A stretch of DNA of 64,000 bases from positions 19,673,161-19,737,160 of the forward strand of contig OY855906.1 in NCBI GenBank assembly GCA_963693305.1, in the 5' to 3' direction. Origin of the DNA: Meandrina meandrites (lineage: Eukaryota > Cnidaria > Anthozoa > Scleractinia > Meandrinidae). This document shows positions 22,073 to 33,990 of the stretch, piece by piece. The notes beneath the pieces are model-generated. The model had not been told where the DNA came from. It ran no database searches and was given only the letters and a program-made list of their open reading frames with translations. The position numbers were made by a program, and so were the translations under genes. The stretch's first letter is position 1; the number at the start of each line of letters is the position of its first letter.

Positions 22073-23473
22073 AAGATGATGTTTAGTAATAAAAAAAAAT
22101 GCGCGTTCCCTAAATCATACGTGCACGTACTAACGCTGAGATATCTAATTGTTAAATTGACGTGCCGCCGTCCTCGAGACGATGTCTGTGCCTCCATGCG
22201 CTTTCATTCAAAGCTGCAGTCCAGTGCTGGTTACAACATGGCCAAACGTATCTTCTGTTTCATTTTGCTGTCTTTAGTCCATTTTCACTCTAGCTCGGCA
22301 GCTAGTAACAAGAAGAAATGACAAACGAGGCCTTTAGACGATGTTTCATATGAAACTATTTTCAGTTTGTGCGAAGGAACATTCAATGTTCCAGTTATTG
22401 ACAGAACCACGGCTCAGAATATTCGATTTTGGCAAAACAAGGAGAATTTTAGTGTGAACACTGTGAATGGAAAGGGAGTACTGTGTTACCGTGGCAAAGA
22501 AATTTTGAAGCTATCTGAATTTGAAAAGGTGGTCGAAAGTGAATTTCTGCATTGTAAATGCGTTGGCTCAAGAAAGCTCAAGCATCGATTGCTCAACCGT
22601 TACGAGGGTGTCAACGAGCCATGAGTCCAACGAACTCTGTCAAGAAGCAAAATTAATCAAATGGTGAATCCCAAGTTTGGTAATAAAGCAATTAGCTGCC
22701 CTGTCCCTGCATGCGGTGTTCCGGTAAGTAGTAACTAAAGAACCTTTTAATTGTATTCACGTATCTATTTAGTGTGCACTTGATTGAATAATATTAAATA
22801 GAATAAAATTTAAAAATACATAGAAATACCTTGTGTTGGTATTCATTGCGTTGAAACGTGTAGAAATCCGATTGAAATATAATATTAACATACCTGTAGC
22901 ATTCCAGCGGTCCAAAACTCATGGCAAAGAAGATTTGTAACAAAATTTCTGCCTAGTCGCATTCTTGAATACGATCAATGGAACGCCTTTACCTACAAAA
23001 ATGTTGCCACCAGTTATGAGACACACTGACCTATTAAAAAAATAGATTTTTTCTTAAATTAAATTTTAATGTCATGTGAAATATTTTTATAATTTTTATT
23101 TTCTGAACAATGTTTCCCAAAATGGCGGACTTTTTATAAAAAGTGATGTACTTTTTATATCGACAGCGCAATTGAACATTCTTATGCTAAGTTTCACTAA
23201 TAAATTATCATTATTATTAATATTAATAATATTGGCTATCTGGTTGTCGTTATGTTGACACAAACGATGGCTTAAACACTGTAGCTGTTAAATTTTGCGG
23301 ATTTTACACGTCGACACCACAGGACCTCCAAGACTTAGGGACTTAGCCCCCCGCCCCCCACCCTCCCTGTTTCGATCATGTTGTTTCATCATTGTATAGT
23401 ATAAATATAAAGTGAGGATACGGCGCCATGGCGGCCGGACGGATAATCCGTAGTCTGTTTCTTTATCTCCCCA

Positions 23474-24355
23474 ATGGCCGAAAAAGATAAAAGCAAGGAA
23501 GGCCTAATCACTTCGTATCTCAGTGGCAAACGACAGGAAAGATGCAGCAGCAGCAGCTCCACTGAATCAAAAACTCCGCCGGCTAAATCAGTTAAAATTA
23601 TGCCTTCGACATTCGATAGCACCGAAATGGCGGAGATGCGTGAGATGTTGACACAAATACAAGATAACACTAACAAATTGTTAGAGGACAATCAAACTTT
23701 ACGAAAGCAGTACGCCGATTTACACGAATCGCTAAACTTTCATATAGCCAAAGTGGAAAAACTTGAGATGGAAAATCAAACGCTCAAGAAAGAAGTCAGG
23801 CTTCTGAAAACGAGCCTTGAAGAAGTCAAAGAAGATAACAACGCATTGGCCGAAGACCTTGCTACTGCTATAAACAAGATTGATGACTTAGAACAATACT
23901 CGAGAAAACATAATCTGGAGTTTCACGGCATTCCAGAAAGCCCCCAAGAAAACTTGGCTGAACAAATTATAAAGCTTGGAAATGTGCTTAACGTCCCTAT
24001 TCGGAACAATAACATTGATATCTGCCACCGGTTACCCGCAAGCAAGAAATCCAACAACAAACCCAGGCCAATCATCGCCAGATTCAATTCGTACAGAGCT
24101 AAGAAAGCACTATAAAGCGCCCGCAAGCAGTTGAAGAATCAAAGCCTAAACAATGTTTTCCCCGGAGCAAACATCATATATATCAATGAGAACCTTACAA
24201 GAAAATGTCGCAAACTTTTCAACAAAGTCTGGAAAACCAAAAAGCTGAATCATTGGCACAGCGTGTGGACGGTTGACGGTAAAATCTTTTTCAAAATTTC
24301 TATAGATGATGCCCCGGAAAGAATTTATAGCTTAGAAGACTTAGATAATTTCTAG
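23474..24355 (+). pseudogene. LINE ORF1 with one nonsense codon
   Basis: 294 codons in one frame, broken only by TAA at 24113. Low-complexity Ser-rich start, long coiled coil (about residues 50-145, with ENQTLKKEVRLLKTSLEEVK), then LEQYSRKHNLEFHGIPESP, ICHRLPASKK and PIIARFNSYRAKKAL. After the stop come YINENLTRKCRKLF and WTVDGKIFFKI. This is the order of an L1-type ORF1 RNA-binding protein, and it parallels the ORF1 at 16180-16902. Confidence 0.85.
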
Positions 24356-24743
24356 TTTTATTCATTTCTTTCATTCACTTTTTTATTATCTGAGGTTATA
24401 GCTAGTTTAAATGTATTGCCTAAAACCGTGTTTCTAGATATTTTCTTTTACTAAGGCTCCGCCCTTGCACAAATTTTGTTCTTTCAAACATGTTGAACGA
24501 ATTGGAATTAATAATTAGGTCCCGGGGAGGCGTAGAGGGGACACCTACAATTGTTTTCATGGGTTTTAGCCATTCTCTAGAATCCCTTCTATACAATAAG
24601 CCGCTTGTCGGCTCATTTAGTTCCTATTGTGTGTTTAATGTTAAATTATCTTCGATGTTAAATAGTTGTAGTCGGGCACATCTCTTGGGAAATATCCTTT
24701 TGGAGCGGTGCGCATTTATTGTCCAGTAATCCTATGTCCTTAA

Positions 24744-26087
24744 ACAAACACGAATCTTAAATGTATTTCTCTGAACATCAGAGGTATAAATAAGTCGATC
24801 AAACGAAGGAATTTATTTCGTTGGCTTCATAACGGTAAATATGACGTCAACGATATCTGCTTCAGATTTGTTTGGAAAGTGAAGCCGGATAAAATTAAAC
24901 GGCACACTCTTATTGGTCCCCGTGATAAAGGTGGTCTTAATATGATCGACTTTGTTATGATGGACAAATCTCTTAAAGCTGCGTGGGCAAAGCGATTATG
25001 TGATGCTGGAGATAGTAAATGGTGCGCTGCCTTCTCCTCGGCCACAACCCACCTCAGCGGCACTTTCCTTTTTGAATGTAACTTTGATATACATGACTTA
25101 AATCTGACTTCAGAATTGCCCTCCTTCTACAAAGAAATACTTTCGGCCTGCCAAGAGATACACTCTACAGACCCCTCATCTGCCGATGAATACGGAAATG
25201 AAATCATTTGGAACAACTGTTTTATTAGAATAGATGGAAAACCGATCTTTTTTCTGTCTTGGTATCAAAAAGGTGTGATTAAAATACGCGACCTTCTGAA
25301 CGATGGTAGGTTCTTGTCCAGAGCCGAATTTCAAGAGAAATATGGTCTAAAAGTAAATTTCTTAAAATATTTCGGTCTCCTCTCTGCAATCCCTTGTGAG
25401 TGGAAAAACTCCCTTTTAAACTCTCCACATATACCCTCCAATAAGGCTGTCAAAGATAACCTATCACCCTCTAATGTCACTGCCAAAATGGCTCGCGAAT
25501 ATTTTGTTTTGAAAGTTCTTAAATCTCCAAATATAGAACTAGAACTAGTTGGAAAAAACTTATCCCCAAAAGCCATATACCAACTGCCTTTTAAAGTCAC
25601 AATAGAAAACAAACTAAGATGTTTCCAATATAAAATCATTCATGGCATCCTTCCCACAAACAAACGTCTTTTTAAAATGGGACTAAAAACGTCACCTCGC
25701 TGTGATCGCTGCAACTTTTCCAACGAAACTTTGGTTCATCTTTTGTATGAATGCCCCATTACGCAAAGTTTTTGGCGTGAAATTATAAATTGGTGGAACG
25801 AGAAACGATCGGAGAATTGTACCTTAAACGCGACAGATATTCTGTACGGCTATAAACCAGACTGTACTAAGTTTTACGCTTTAAACCATGTTCTAATCAT
25901 CGTGAAATATCACATTTTTCAAGCTTGGTTGGATAACAGCTCCCCAAGTTTAGAAATTTTTTATCTCGTTCTCAAAGACAAGATCCTTTGTGAAAGCAGA
26001 ATTGCTTTTAAAAACAACACCTTGCCGAAATTTAGATCAAAATGGACTACATTATGCGCTTTAGCCCCTCAAAATGTTTCCCTTTAG
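24744..26087 (+). pseudogene. LINE ORF2 with in-frame internal deletion
   Basis: 447 codons open after a TAA at 24741. It begins with the first residues of the endonuclease (ISLNIRGINKSIKRRNLFRW to about codon 37) and jumps without frame change into the region after the RT (RFVWKVKPDKIKRH, DKGGLNMIDF). It keeps the C-terminal zinc motif with CDRCNFSNETLVHLLYEC and the closing FWREIINWW. Most of the endonuclease and the whole RT are gone, so the copy cannot replicate by itself. No ATG occurs before codon 46. Confidence 0.8.
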
Positions 26088-27267
26088 AATGTGCCATCCG
26101 CCCTTTATCCATACGTCGTTTGTTTGTTTTTTTTTTCTTTTTTCGCTAAAAAAATTGTAACAAAATTAAACAATCTATTGTAAACAAACTTTGTAATTAA
26201 TTACTTATACGTAGTGATATGGTGTAATTGTTTTCTCTGTATTAATAATATTGTACGTCTTCTTTCAATACTGTAAAACCTTATTCTCTTCAATAAAAAA
26301 AATATATATTAAAAAAATAAAATAAAATAAATATAAAGTGATTGCAACAAGCCATTCTTGATGGAAAACTTAATTCTTTTTGTAGGTCCGTCATCAGATA
26401 GACATCGTTGACATGAGGAAACAGTCAGCTCAAGTCAAAGGCCAAACATTAAGGTATATACTCACTGTGCAAGATGTTTTCAGTTGCTATGTTTGGCTAC
26501 AAGCGCTACCTAATAAAGCGAGCAAGAATGTTGCTTTGGCTCTTTCGGAGTTATATATGGAAGTTGGACCACCAAAGGTGCTTCAGGCTGACAATGGGGG
26601 TGAATTCAAGAAAGCCATTGAAAAACTTTGTAAAAAACTCGCAGTAAAAATTGTCAGAAGCTCACCATACCACCCTCAGTCGCAGGGTAAGGTGGAAAGG
26701 TCGCGAAAGAAGATAGCATTTGATTTGGCACATCTTAATAGAAATGGCATCAACTGGGCAACACAATTAAATGAGTATCAGAGACTTCAAAACAAAGAAT
26801 CTATGGAAGCCTTGGTTGCCAGTCTCCATTTGAAGTTTTTTTATGGTAGGCAATCAAATGCTGTAAAAAATCACGTGCAAGGAGGAAGGTGCATCAACGA
26901 AGGAAGTAAGCCGCTGCAAAAACCCAAAAAGAAACATTTAGCAATTCCAACAAATACGCAATAAAGCAAGAAAAGCAAGCAATATATGGGATATGCGTTA
27001 TATCGAGAGAAGAATGAAGAATAACCCCCCTTCAACTTATTCTGTTGGAGAAACAGTTCTTATTCGATTTCCATTTTCGCGCACTTCAAAATCCGCCCCT
27101 AAAAGAAGATTTGTTATTCAAGCTATAAAGTCATTAAAAGGAACTTAAAACTACACCGTTATAAAGTCACCTACGAACATCCCCAAGTGTGCAACTCGTG
27201 GGTTTCTGTTTAAGACATAACAAGCCTCACAGCTGATAATGAGAAAAAGAAAAAAGAAGCAGCAAAA

Positions 27268-28301
27268 ATGAAAAAGGAAGTTAACAAGAAAACTGTTTCT
27301 AAAACGCCACCTGTCCCCTCTCGACATTACGAGAAATTAGAGGCACTAAATCCTTATCAAGAGTTTGAAAATCAAGGATACCCGCTGGGCTACAATCCAT
27401 CTGGCGATGGAAATTGTCAGTTTAGTGCTGCTGCTGATCAACTTCAAAAGATTGGAATTTTCAATCAGCAGACACACTAAGAGAGGAAGTTTGTAAATAT
27501 TTAGAAGAACACGATAGTGCATCAGATGGAATGCCTCTCGAGCTTTTTACAGGTATCCCATGGACTGAGTACTTACAGCAAATGGCAAGATATGGAACAT
27601 ATGGTGACCAGTTGATGCTTCAAGCCATAGCTGACATGTTTAATGTTCAACTAGATATCATTTCCTCTTCAGGCGAAGACTACACAACCCATATTATGCC
27701 TCAGTATTCTCAACCCATTGCCATCTTTGCACTTGGTCATTTTACTGAAGATCATGGAATGCACTACGTGAGCTTAACGGAAAGCTATGATCATCACATA
27801 AGCAAGTCCAGGAATATGGAAATGGGCGAAGATCAGAATCATAGCGACAAAGATGATGCATCAGCCAGGATGAGTGCAAATGACGAGGATGGTATTACAG
27901 ATGACAGGGATACATCGGACATGAGCTCAAATGAAGGACTCTTTAAGAACCTACCTGGTGAAATAGTAGACATGATTTTCAGGTTCCTTTTCTCAGGGCT
28001 AACAAACAGGGCTCTAGTGGAGAGTTACAACACCTTGTTCAATACCTGCAGACGTTTCAGGAGAATTGTTTCACCCCAACGACACCAACTTCCACAAGTT
28101 CATTTAAGAAAGGATATGGCATCAGGATGGCACAGCATCTTGAGCCTGTGTAGGCAGTTTGGAAAATGGAGTGGTGTAATGATCGAGTTTAAGAGGATCA
28201 TTGACTCTAACAGATGGTTCCATGCTTGGGTGTATTTAATGTACACAGGCATCCAAGCTTGGTATTTTGTTCAAAATATTAAATGGAAAAAAAGAAAGTA
28301 A
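27268..28301 (+). pseudogene. OTU-type cysteine protease with F-box-like C-terminus, one frameshift
   Basis: Frame 27268-27480 carries a Lys-rich start and GYNPSGDGNCQFSAAADQL, the OTU nucleophile Cys motif. The rest continues in a shifted frame from about 27481 (long open part 27531-28301): YGTYGDQLMLQAIADMF, a Pro/Ile segment, and HGMHYVSL, the catalytic His motif. After an acidic linker comes LFKNLPGEIVDMIFRFLF followed by NTCRRFRRIV, which has the pattern of an F-box. OTU proteins remove ubiquitin; F-boxes recruit SCF ligases. The combination would touch the ubiquitin system twice. The F-box reading is inference. Confidence 0.75.
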
Positions 28302-29341
28302 AGAATATAGCTTTTTTCTGGCTGTTAAAACTTGCTTTCTTGTTGGACTGACATGTTCTTCGTCGTTGAATTTTTGTTGAGTTTCAAATCGTGAAATGCA
28401 CTTCTCTTTTAAGCCGTTTTGTTCTAAGGCAAGCATAGGCGACTTACTCGAAAGGGAATATTGTTAAATTACGAAGGCTATAAAACCACACATTTATGAA
28501 CGCGAAACCGTTTCACATCTACCTTACCTTGATCCGGCTTCTGTTACGAAAAAGACGTCATTTGTTGGTGTTAAAAGTAAAAAGAAAAAGATGATGAAAC
28601 GTCAGTTACATTTGCGCCAGCCAATTGCATGGTCATTCACGTTGTAGTTGTCTGGGCTTCAGGCTTCCTCTATGCTTATTCCAACAGTTGTATATAAAAT
28701 ATACAATAAAAATGGGATGCTTTTCAGTGAAAAATATATTTGTTATTCAAAATAGGTTTTATTTGATATTGTTGCAGCCATGCAAACAGCTCTTTTCTTT
28801 TAGCTTGTTACATTAATGGTCACAAAGTTATTACATTAGTGGTTAAGAAAGTTATTACATTAGTGGTTAGTTTTTTCTTACATTAGTGGATGATATTTAT
28901 TACATTAGTGGTTAGTATTACATTAGTGGTCGATTATTACATTAGTGGGTGATACATCCCTGGTGATGACAACTCAAACTCACATACATGCTCACTGGTA
29001 CAAAACTGTGCCAAGGTAAATTAAATCCATTACTTGTTACCTATTTACTGCATGTATTTCCTTTGAAAAACTTAGTTGAGTCAAAAATGTATTTTAACCA
29101 AAACACACCATGAAAATTAAACTTGCAACAAGTGACTATCTTTCTCACTGTTTATGCATGTGACTGAGCTTGCTGAAGTCTTTTTTTAGCTTAATTGCTG
29201 AAATAATCCAGTGTACTTATGTTTGTAACATTCTGTAAAATATACGGTTAATTCAAAATATTTCAGACATAGCATTCAAATTTTTTTTCACTAATCATAG
29301 CAGGACTGATATTATTTGACCCTAATTCACTGTCTACAAAG

Positions 29342-29612
29342 AAATAATAGGAGAACCTTCTATCCATTTAATAGATCACCAGGGATATTTATCACATGAT
29401 GAGAAATCAAGCATCCCATTCGGAACAGGTAAATAAATAACAAAATTAATCTGATGTCTTCATAGCATTTATTTTCAAGAAAAAAAAATACTAAATTGAA
29501 TAAAAAAGTTCTAAACAACTTTCAACCAAACAATAATGCACCTAATCTTTTCATCCGTTATAGTTTGCTCACAGCAACACACATGATACCGGTAACACCA
29601 ACAGTGACAGCA
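29342..29612 (+). CDS. Two further candidate exons of the same host gene
   Basis: Exon 29342-29428, ending at CAG/GTAAAT, is open in one frame (IIGEPSIHLIDHQGYLSHDE and onwards). Exon 29575-29612, between a CTCACAG acceptor and a GTGAGT donor, continues in the matching phase with THMIPVTPTVTA. The phase does not link directly to the split exon ending at 29015, so another exon may lie between. Tentative. Confidence 0.3.
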
Positions 29613-31366
29613 GTGAGTAACTGGGTATTCATATGTCCCTAGAGGTAGGTATTCAAGTATTTTGGCTACTGTGTCTTGTCATGCCTGTTTGATTTATACT
29701 TCAGGAATGAACTTTACTGTAAAACCATCAAAATTGAAACTTAATTGGTTGAATATCATGAAGAAAAGTTCAAGCTTTTCCTGTGAAGTGTTAACCTCCA
29801 AACACTTTCAACAATTGCACCTTCAATATTAAGCTCGTAAGTTTATGTCTGCAGGGTTCAAAACAGCAGCCAGCTGCAGCTGGCACTTTGACCACACTTG
29901 CCAACAACTTTTCACCAAAGAAATATAAAATATCATGCTTTTATCAGCCAACTTAGTCACTATAAATATAGTAAGCATTTCATATTAGACAATAAAGCAG
30001 TCAACAAACATTTCAAAAGCTTTATAGAAACGTTTTAAAATGAGTAGAAAGAGTAGAAAAAGGCTTGGAAATTTATAGTGTGCTGCAAATGTTGAAATGG
30101 AGAATTGTTGTTCACATTTGTTCAAGCGTGAAACATGCTATATTGATCCTATGAAATATAAAGTGAACTGACTGACATCTGTAATAAGTCAAACAGGGAC
30201 TACATCATTTCCAAGAATTTCTTGCCAAAGGTCACTCCCATTATGTCAGAAAGTTAAGAATTTCAATCTCTTAATTCAATGTTCTTCAAATGGTTCACTA
30301 ATACTAATACTAGTAGATGCAGTTCAAATGGAAACCCAGTTTTAAAATTCCCATAAAGTTACTTTAAACTACATGATCAAAAAAAAGATACTGCACTTTT
30401 TATCTAAATAATATTGTTTACATGTTTTTCTCCAGATTGTGCTTCCACCAGTAACCAATCTACACAGTTACAATATTATGTTGAGTAGTAATTATTTGAG
30501 TTATATAACTTAACATTAATGTTAACATTAATGTGGTTTAATGAAACAAGTAGCTAATAATAATAATAACAATAACAAAAATTGTAACAATGTTAAATTC
30601 TTTATAATTATCGTAAAAGGCGTACTTATACTTGTACACAAAACAAGAAAATTTGATGCAAAAAAGATTGACAAAAGAAAATTTGAAAAAAGATTCACCA
30701 TAGTGAAACCCTAAAATAAACTTGTTTCATTTATAATATCAATTTTCCTCGTCATTTTATCTACGTTAACATCTAGTTAACAGATTTCTCACATGGATGA
30801 CCACAGTCACAACAATATCAATTCTTAAAATCAATAAGCTTATACAATGTACAAAACCTACATCAAATAATTATCTTCTCTTCAGAATCCAACATCTTTC
30901 CAGTTATTCACATCATAATAAACTCCACCACATGAATCCTTTTCGACCTATATAGAACAAAAGATAAAAAAATCAATTCAAACAATCATCAACATAAAGA
31001 CTTCCTTTCGTTCTAGGAAGATCAAAGGGAACTCTCCTCTCACGGTAAAAGTTTTGCCATTAACCTGCCATTTTGCAATTTAGCATTCTGTAATCATACT
31101 TTAAAAAAATCAGACTCCCACTATACAGTCACACGATTTTGTTACAAAACACTTGTACAATTACAGACTACATTCCACTCCACTCAGACCTATTACTAAT
31201 AGTAATCAGACTGAGTGGAGTACAATTCAGGGAGTAATCACACAAGTATTCCAAATCACCTGACCAACCAGCATAACAATGATTTGAAATTACAAACAGA
31301 GTTACTCCCTAAATTATACAACTAAAAATAAGTAACATGTAGTAATTATTACTACATGTAACTTAT
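29613..31366. other. AT-rich DNA, palindromes only
   Basis: No coding signal. Two palindromes near the right edge: 31185-31220 (ACTCCACTCAG pairing with CTGAGTGGAGT around a TATTACTAATAGTAA core) and 31332-31363 (AGTAACATGTAGTAAT against its complement with a near-zero loop). The second lies directly beside the piggyBac-like insertion. Confidence 0.5.
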
Positions 31367-31369
31367 TAA

Positions 31370-32384
31370 CCCTTTAACCGGCAAATTTATTTGTGTTTTT
31401 TAAGAGTTTTTCTGAGCATAGGCAGTCTCTACAATTTCGTGATCACATATAAGAAGTTAAATTGAAAGTATGCGCTGTTTAGTAACACCGAGGGCTCAAA
31501 TTTTCATTGTGACGTCAGCATTCGGCCGGTGCTTGCTCGATAAGCCGAGCAGTTCGGCTCAAATCTGGTAATTTTTCGGTTTATAAGTGTTTTTAGAGCC
31601 ATTTTCCACTACAGAAGCCCCCAGGCTGGCATCATGAAGCTTGAATGGTGGGTAGAGGCAAACTTCTGAAAGAAACCAGGAGTGAGAGATGATTTGATGG
31701 TGATTGGAACGCCAAAACTATATGTATGGAAACATGGTTGTTCATGAGTGAAGTTGTCTCTCTGGCCGTTCTGTGGCTGGATTCCAAGACCTATCAAGGC
31801 AATTTGGACGAGATTTGACTTCTAAAGAATGCAATCGGTGCAATATTTTGCTGGTAGAATTGGCTGGCTCGACACTTATAAAAAACACATGAAATGGAGG
31901 TAGGTTGTGTTGCATGCCGCTGAAGTGTCTAATTTCCCAAGCATTCCTTTCGGTCAGGTATAGGAGAATCTGGGGGTTGGCAAGCATAGCTCCAATCGAA
32001 TGGTAATTGTTCAGTCCGTTGAAGGTTTGATGGCAAATTTTCTTACTGAACGAAAAGTAGAAGGCTTGACGTCTGCTGTAAATGCAACATTTTAGATTTA
32101 GAATTGTTTTTTAATTAAAAAATTTGAAGGCAAAGATGTGTGTTTTTTGTTGTTTTCGAATGAAGTAGAAAATGAGCTTGTTTGGATTTCCTGCAGAACA
32201 AACAGCCATATGAAATGAAAAGTCAGAGCTGTAGCCAGTTAATTGGCTTTAAACGCTTCAAAATTTATCACTTTGTCGTAACAAGAGTTTATTACTATCA
32301 TATCTCCAGATCTGTGAAAGCTGCAAATTTTCAAAACATTGCTGGTGCTTTTCGTACAAATATGTACGATTGCCGGTTAAAGGG
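31370..32384. mobile_element. piggyBac-like non-autonomous element, copy 2
   Basis: Starts CCCTTTAACCGGCAAATT, ends ATTGCCGGTTAAAGGG, and is flanked by TTAA at 31366-31369 and 32385-32388. Same interior as 7160-8164 with scattered substitutions and small indels (1,015 versus 1,005 bp). The better-preserved terminus shows that copy 1 carries a C-to-T change in its left TIR. Confidence 0.9.
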
Positions 32385-32388
32385 TTAA

Positions 32389-33990
32389 TTAACCGTATCA
32401 ATAAAAAATTCAACAGTAGGGTTAGGGGAACCTCTTTTGTGTGAAAAAGTCAAGGTATATTCAATCACTTGTCTTTTAAAGACAAAAGAACAACACCAAG
32501 AAAAAACCCATTGAAGTGCATGTAATTGACATGCAAATCATATAGGTGTTCAATTATAGCCATCCAATTTGAAGAAATTCAAATCGGATACCTGTAATCG
32601 AACACCCACATGATCACACACCAATTATGTGTGACAAATAAGCATGCACAGAACAAATCAAAATCAACAATTTTATTATAGATACAATTACCATTATTAT
32701 TTTTTCCTGTCACCTAGACGCGGTCAACCAGCCTTTGTACCGGCAATTTAGTTCCCTCTCACAATTATAAATGCTGTTACTTCTTTAACCTCATCATTTC
32801 AGAGTGAACAGCACCCAAACTCGAATATTAAATTTCATTCCAACAAGAGGGGCCTCCCCAATACATTTGGGAAACCCCATAAAAAGTGCATCATTTACGT
32901 CATGCGCTCTAGACTCAAGCTCTAACCGAACCTCATTCCCAGGACCTCTCATTTCCCCCCCATAGACTCTGGGAATGGGAACGAGATTGGGTACTTGGAG
33001 TAAAGTTCGCACCAAATAGCGACTAACAAATAACGCCAATTGTGTTTATTTTGCTTGCGGTTTGCCCGATTGCTTTAGAAAGGTCCAAAATGCAAACAAA
33101 TTCATAGAGGATCTACCTCAGACCATATTTTTCCGAAGCATGAAATGCTGCAGGCTGTGGTTTCTACCTTGATATTTTGCGTAATTTCCCTTACTCTTGA
33201 AATTTCAACAATTATCGCCGCGACAAAATCGCGGATGGCTTACACACGCGATTTTGAAATTACAACTCGGACAGCCACAAAAATTACTTAGAATTCCTCA
33301 ACAACAATGGTCAAACGTCACAATTCAAAATCATGGCATCCTCTTGTACCAGACCACGGGCCGATTTTACAGTGCACAAAACTTAAGAAGGTATCAATAG
33401 TGGCGAAGAAAGTGATTTGAACCTCCAACTTCAAAAGGACCGCCATTGAGCACAGAGTTTGTAGTCTCTCAAGAAAACATTATGACCTGAGAGCGATTTT
33501 TACCCAGTCTATCAAAATAGTCAAAATATACTATGTTGTTTTCACTAAACCTTCATTTAAGACCCCTTAACCTGATATGCTATTACTTCTGCCCCTTTCT
33601 TCATTTTAAAAACTTCTATCCAAAATGGACATGTAAAAAATCACGTTACGAAAAATATACGTACCTCACAAACAAAACAATTTTCCAAGAAAATAACTGT
33701 ATTGAAATACAATGAAAACATTTCAATTTAACTTAAAATCACTAACCAGCTAACATTTCATGTTCTTTGATTATCTGCCTAGTGTATGGCCGACCATTTT
33801 GCTGTTTTTCGTGACTTTCGCTGCAAATTTATCCATCAGATTTTCAAACTCCTGTTCGCTTATCCTTTAGAGGTGTAATACAAATTAGTGGAATCAATAT
33901 TGTAAAGGCATCTTTGTGCGTTCTCTTCTGTGTTGTTTTGCCGAGACCCAGACTCCTCTCTATGTTTGAAAGCTGGTGAGAATTTGTGGG
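32389..33990. other. No recognised gene
   Basis: Short frames only. A segment near 32930-33000 (TCTGGGAATGGGAACGAG) has the look of a dispersed repeat, without definable ends. Confidence 0.35.

Larger units (their letters stand above)
23416..26326 (+). mobile_element. L1-like LINE with internal deletion, inserted in the Ginger intron
   Basis: Flanked by a 15-bp duplication ATAAATATAAAGTGA (23401-23415 and 26327-26341), with an A-rich 3' tail before the second copy. Contains ORF1 and a shortened ORF2 from which most of the endonuclease and all RT motifs are missing. The 5' end seems intact, as ORF1 begins 58 bp inside. Confidence 0.9.
22367..26964 (+). pseudogene. Ginger integrase-type transposase, broken and spliced
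   Basis: Exon 1 (about 22367-22723, GTAAGT donor) holds a degenerate zinc-binding N-terminal region (SRKLKHRLLNRYEGV) with one in-frame stop at 22622. The intron contains the LINE. Exon 2 starts at 26386 after TTTTTGTAG and gives the catalytic core: HQIDIVDMRKQ (first Asp), VLQADNGGEFKKAIE (second Asp) and PYHPQSQGKVERSRKK (Glu). RHQIDIVDMR-type motifs are characteristic of Ginger and of domesticated genes derived from it. After 26964 the C-terminal part (SVGETVLIRFPFSR, YKVTYEHP) continues in other frames. Confidence 0.8.
21441..28956 (+). mobile_element. Ginger-like DNA transposon with integrase and OTU protein
   Basis: The termini TGTATCACC and GGTGATACA are inverted and flanked by a 5-bp duplication TCCCT (21436-21440 and 28957-28961). 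The inverted repeats extend for about 150-180 bp and consist largely of CCACTAATGTAATA repeats. TGT...ACA ends plus a retrovirus-like integrase are features of Ginger transposons, some of which are known to carry OTU or other protease domains. Length is 7,516 bp; without the inserted LINE it would be about 4.6 kb. Several stops and frameshifts make this copy inactive. Confidence 0.85.
21432..29015 (+). pseudogene. Candidate host exon split by the Ginger-like transposon
   Basis: A TTCAG acceptor is followed by ATTATCCCT (21432-21440), then the 7.5-kb element. The sequence resumes after one copy of the TCCCT duplication at 28962 with GGTGATGAC and runs to a GTAAAT donor at 29016. Removing the element leaves 63 nt, 21 codons in phase 0 without a stop (IIPGDDNSN followed by SHTCSLVQNCAK). 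The phase matches the two exons upstream. If the exon is real, the insertion disrupts the gene on this haplotype. Confidence 0.4.

Noticed and set aside
22196..22320. Short frame with a signal-peptide-like MAKRIFCFILLSLVHF
   Set aside because: Lies in the 5' part of the Ginger-like element with no downstream coding; hydrophobicity alone is weak evidence.
21425..28956. CRISPR-like array from regularly repeated CCACTAATGTAATA
   Set aside because: Spacers are short and non-unique, the genome is eukaryotic, and the repeats mirror each other at the two ends of a transposon.
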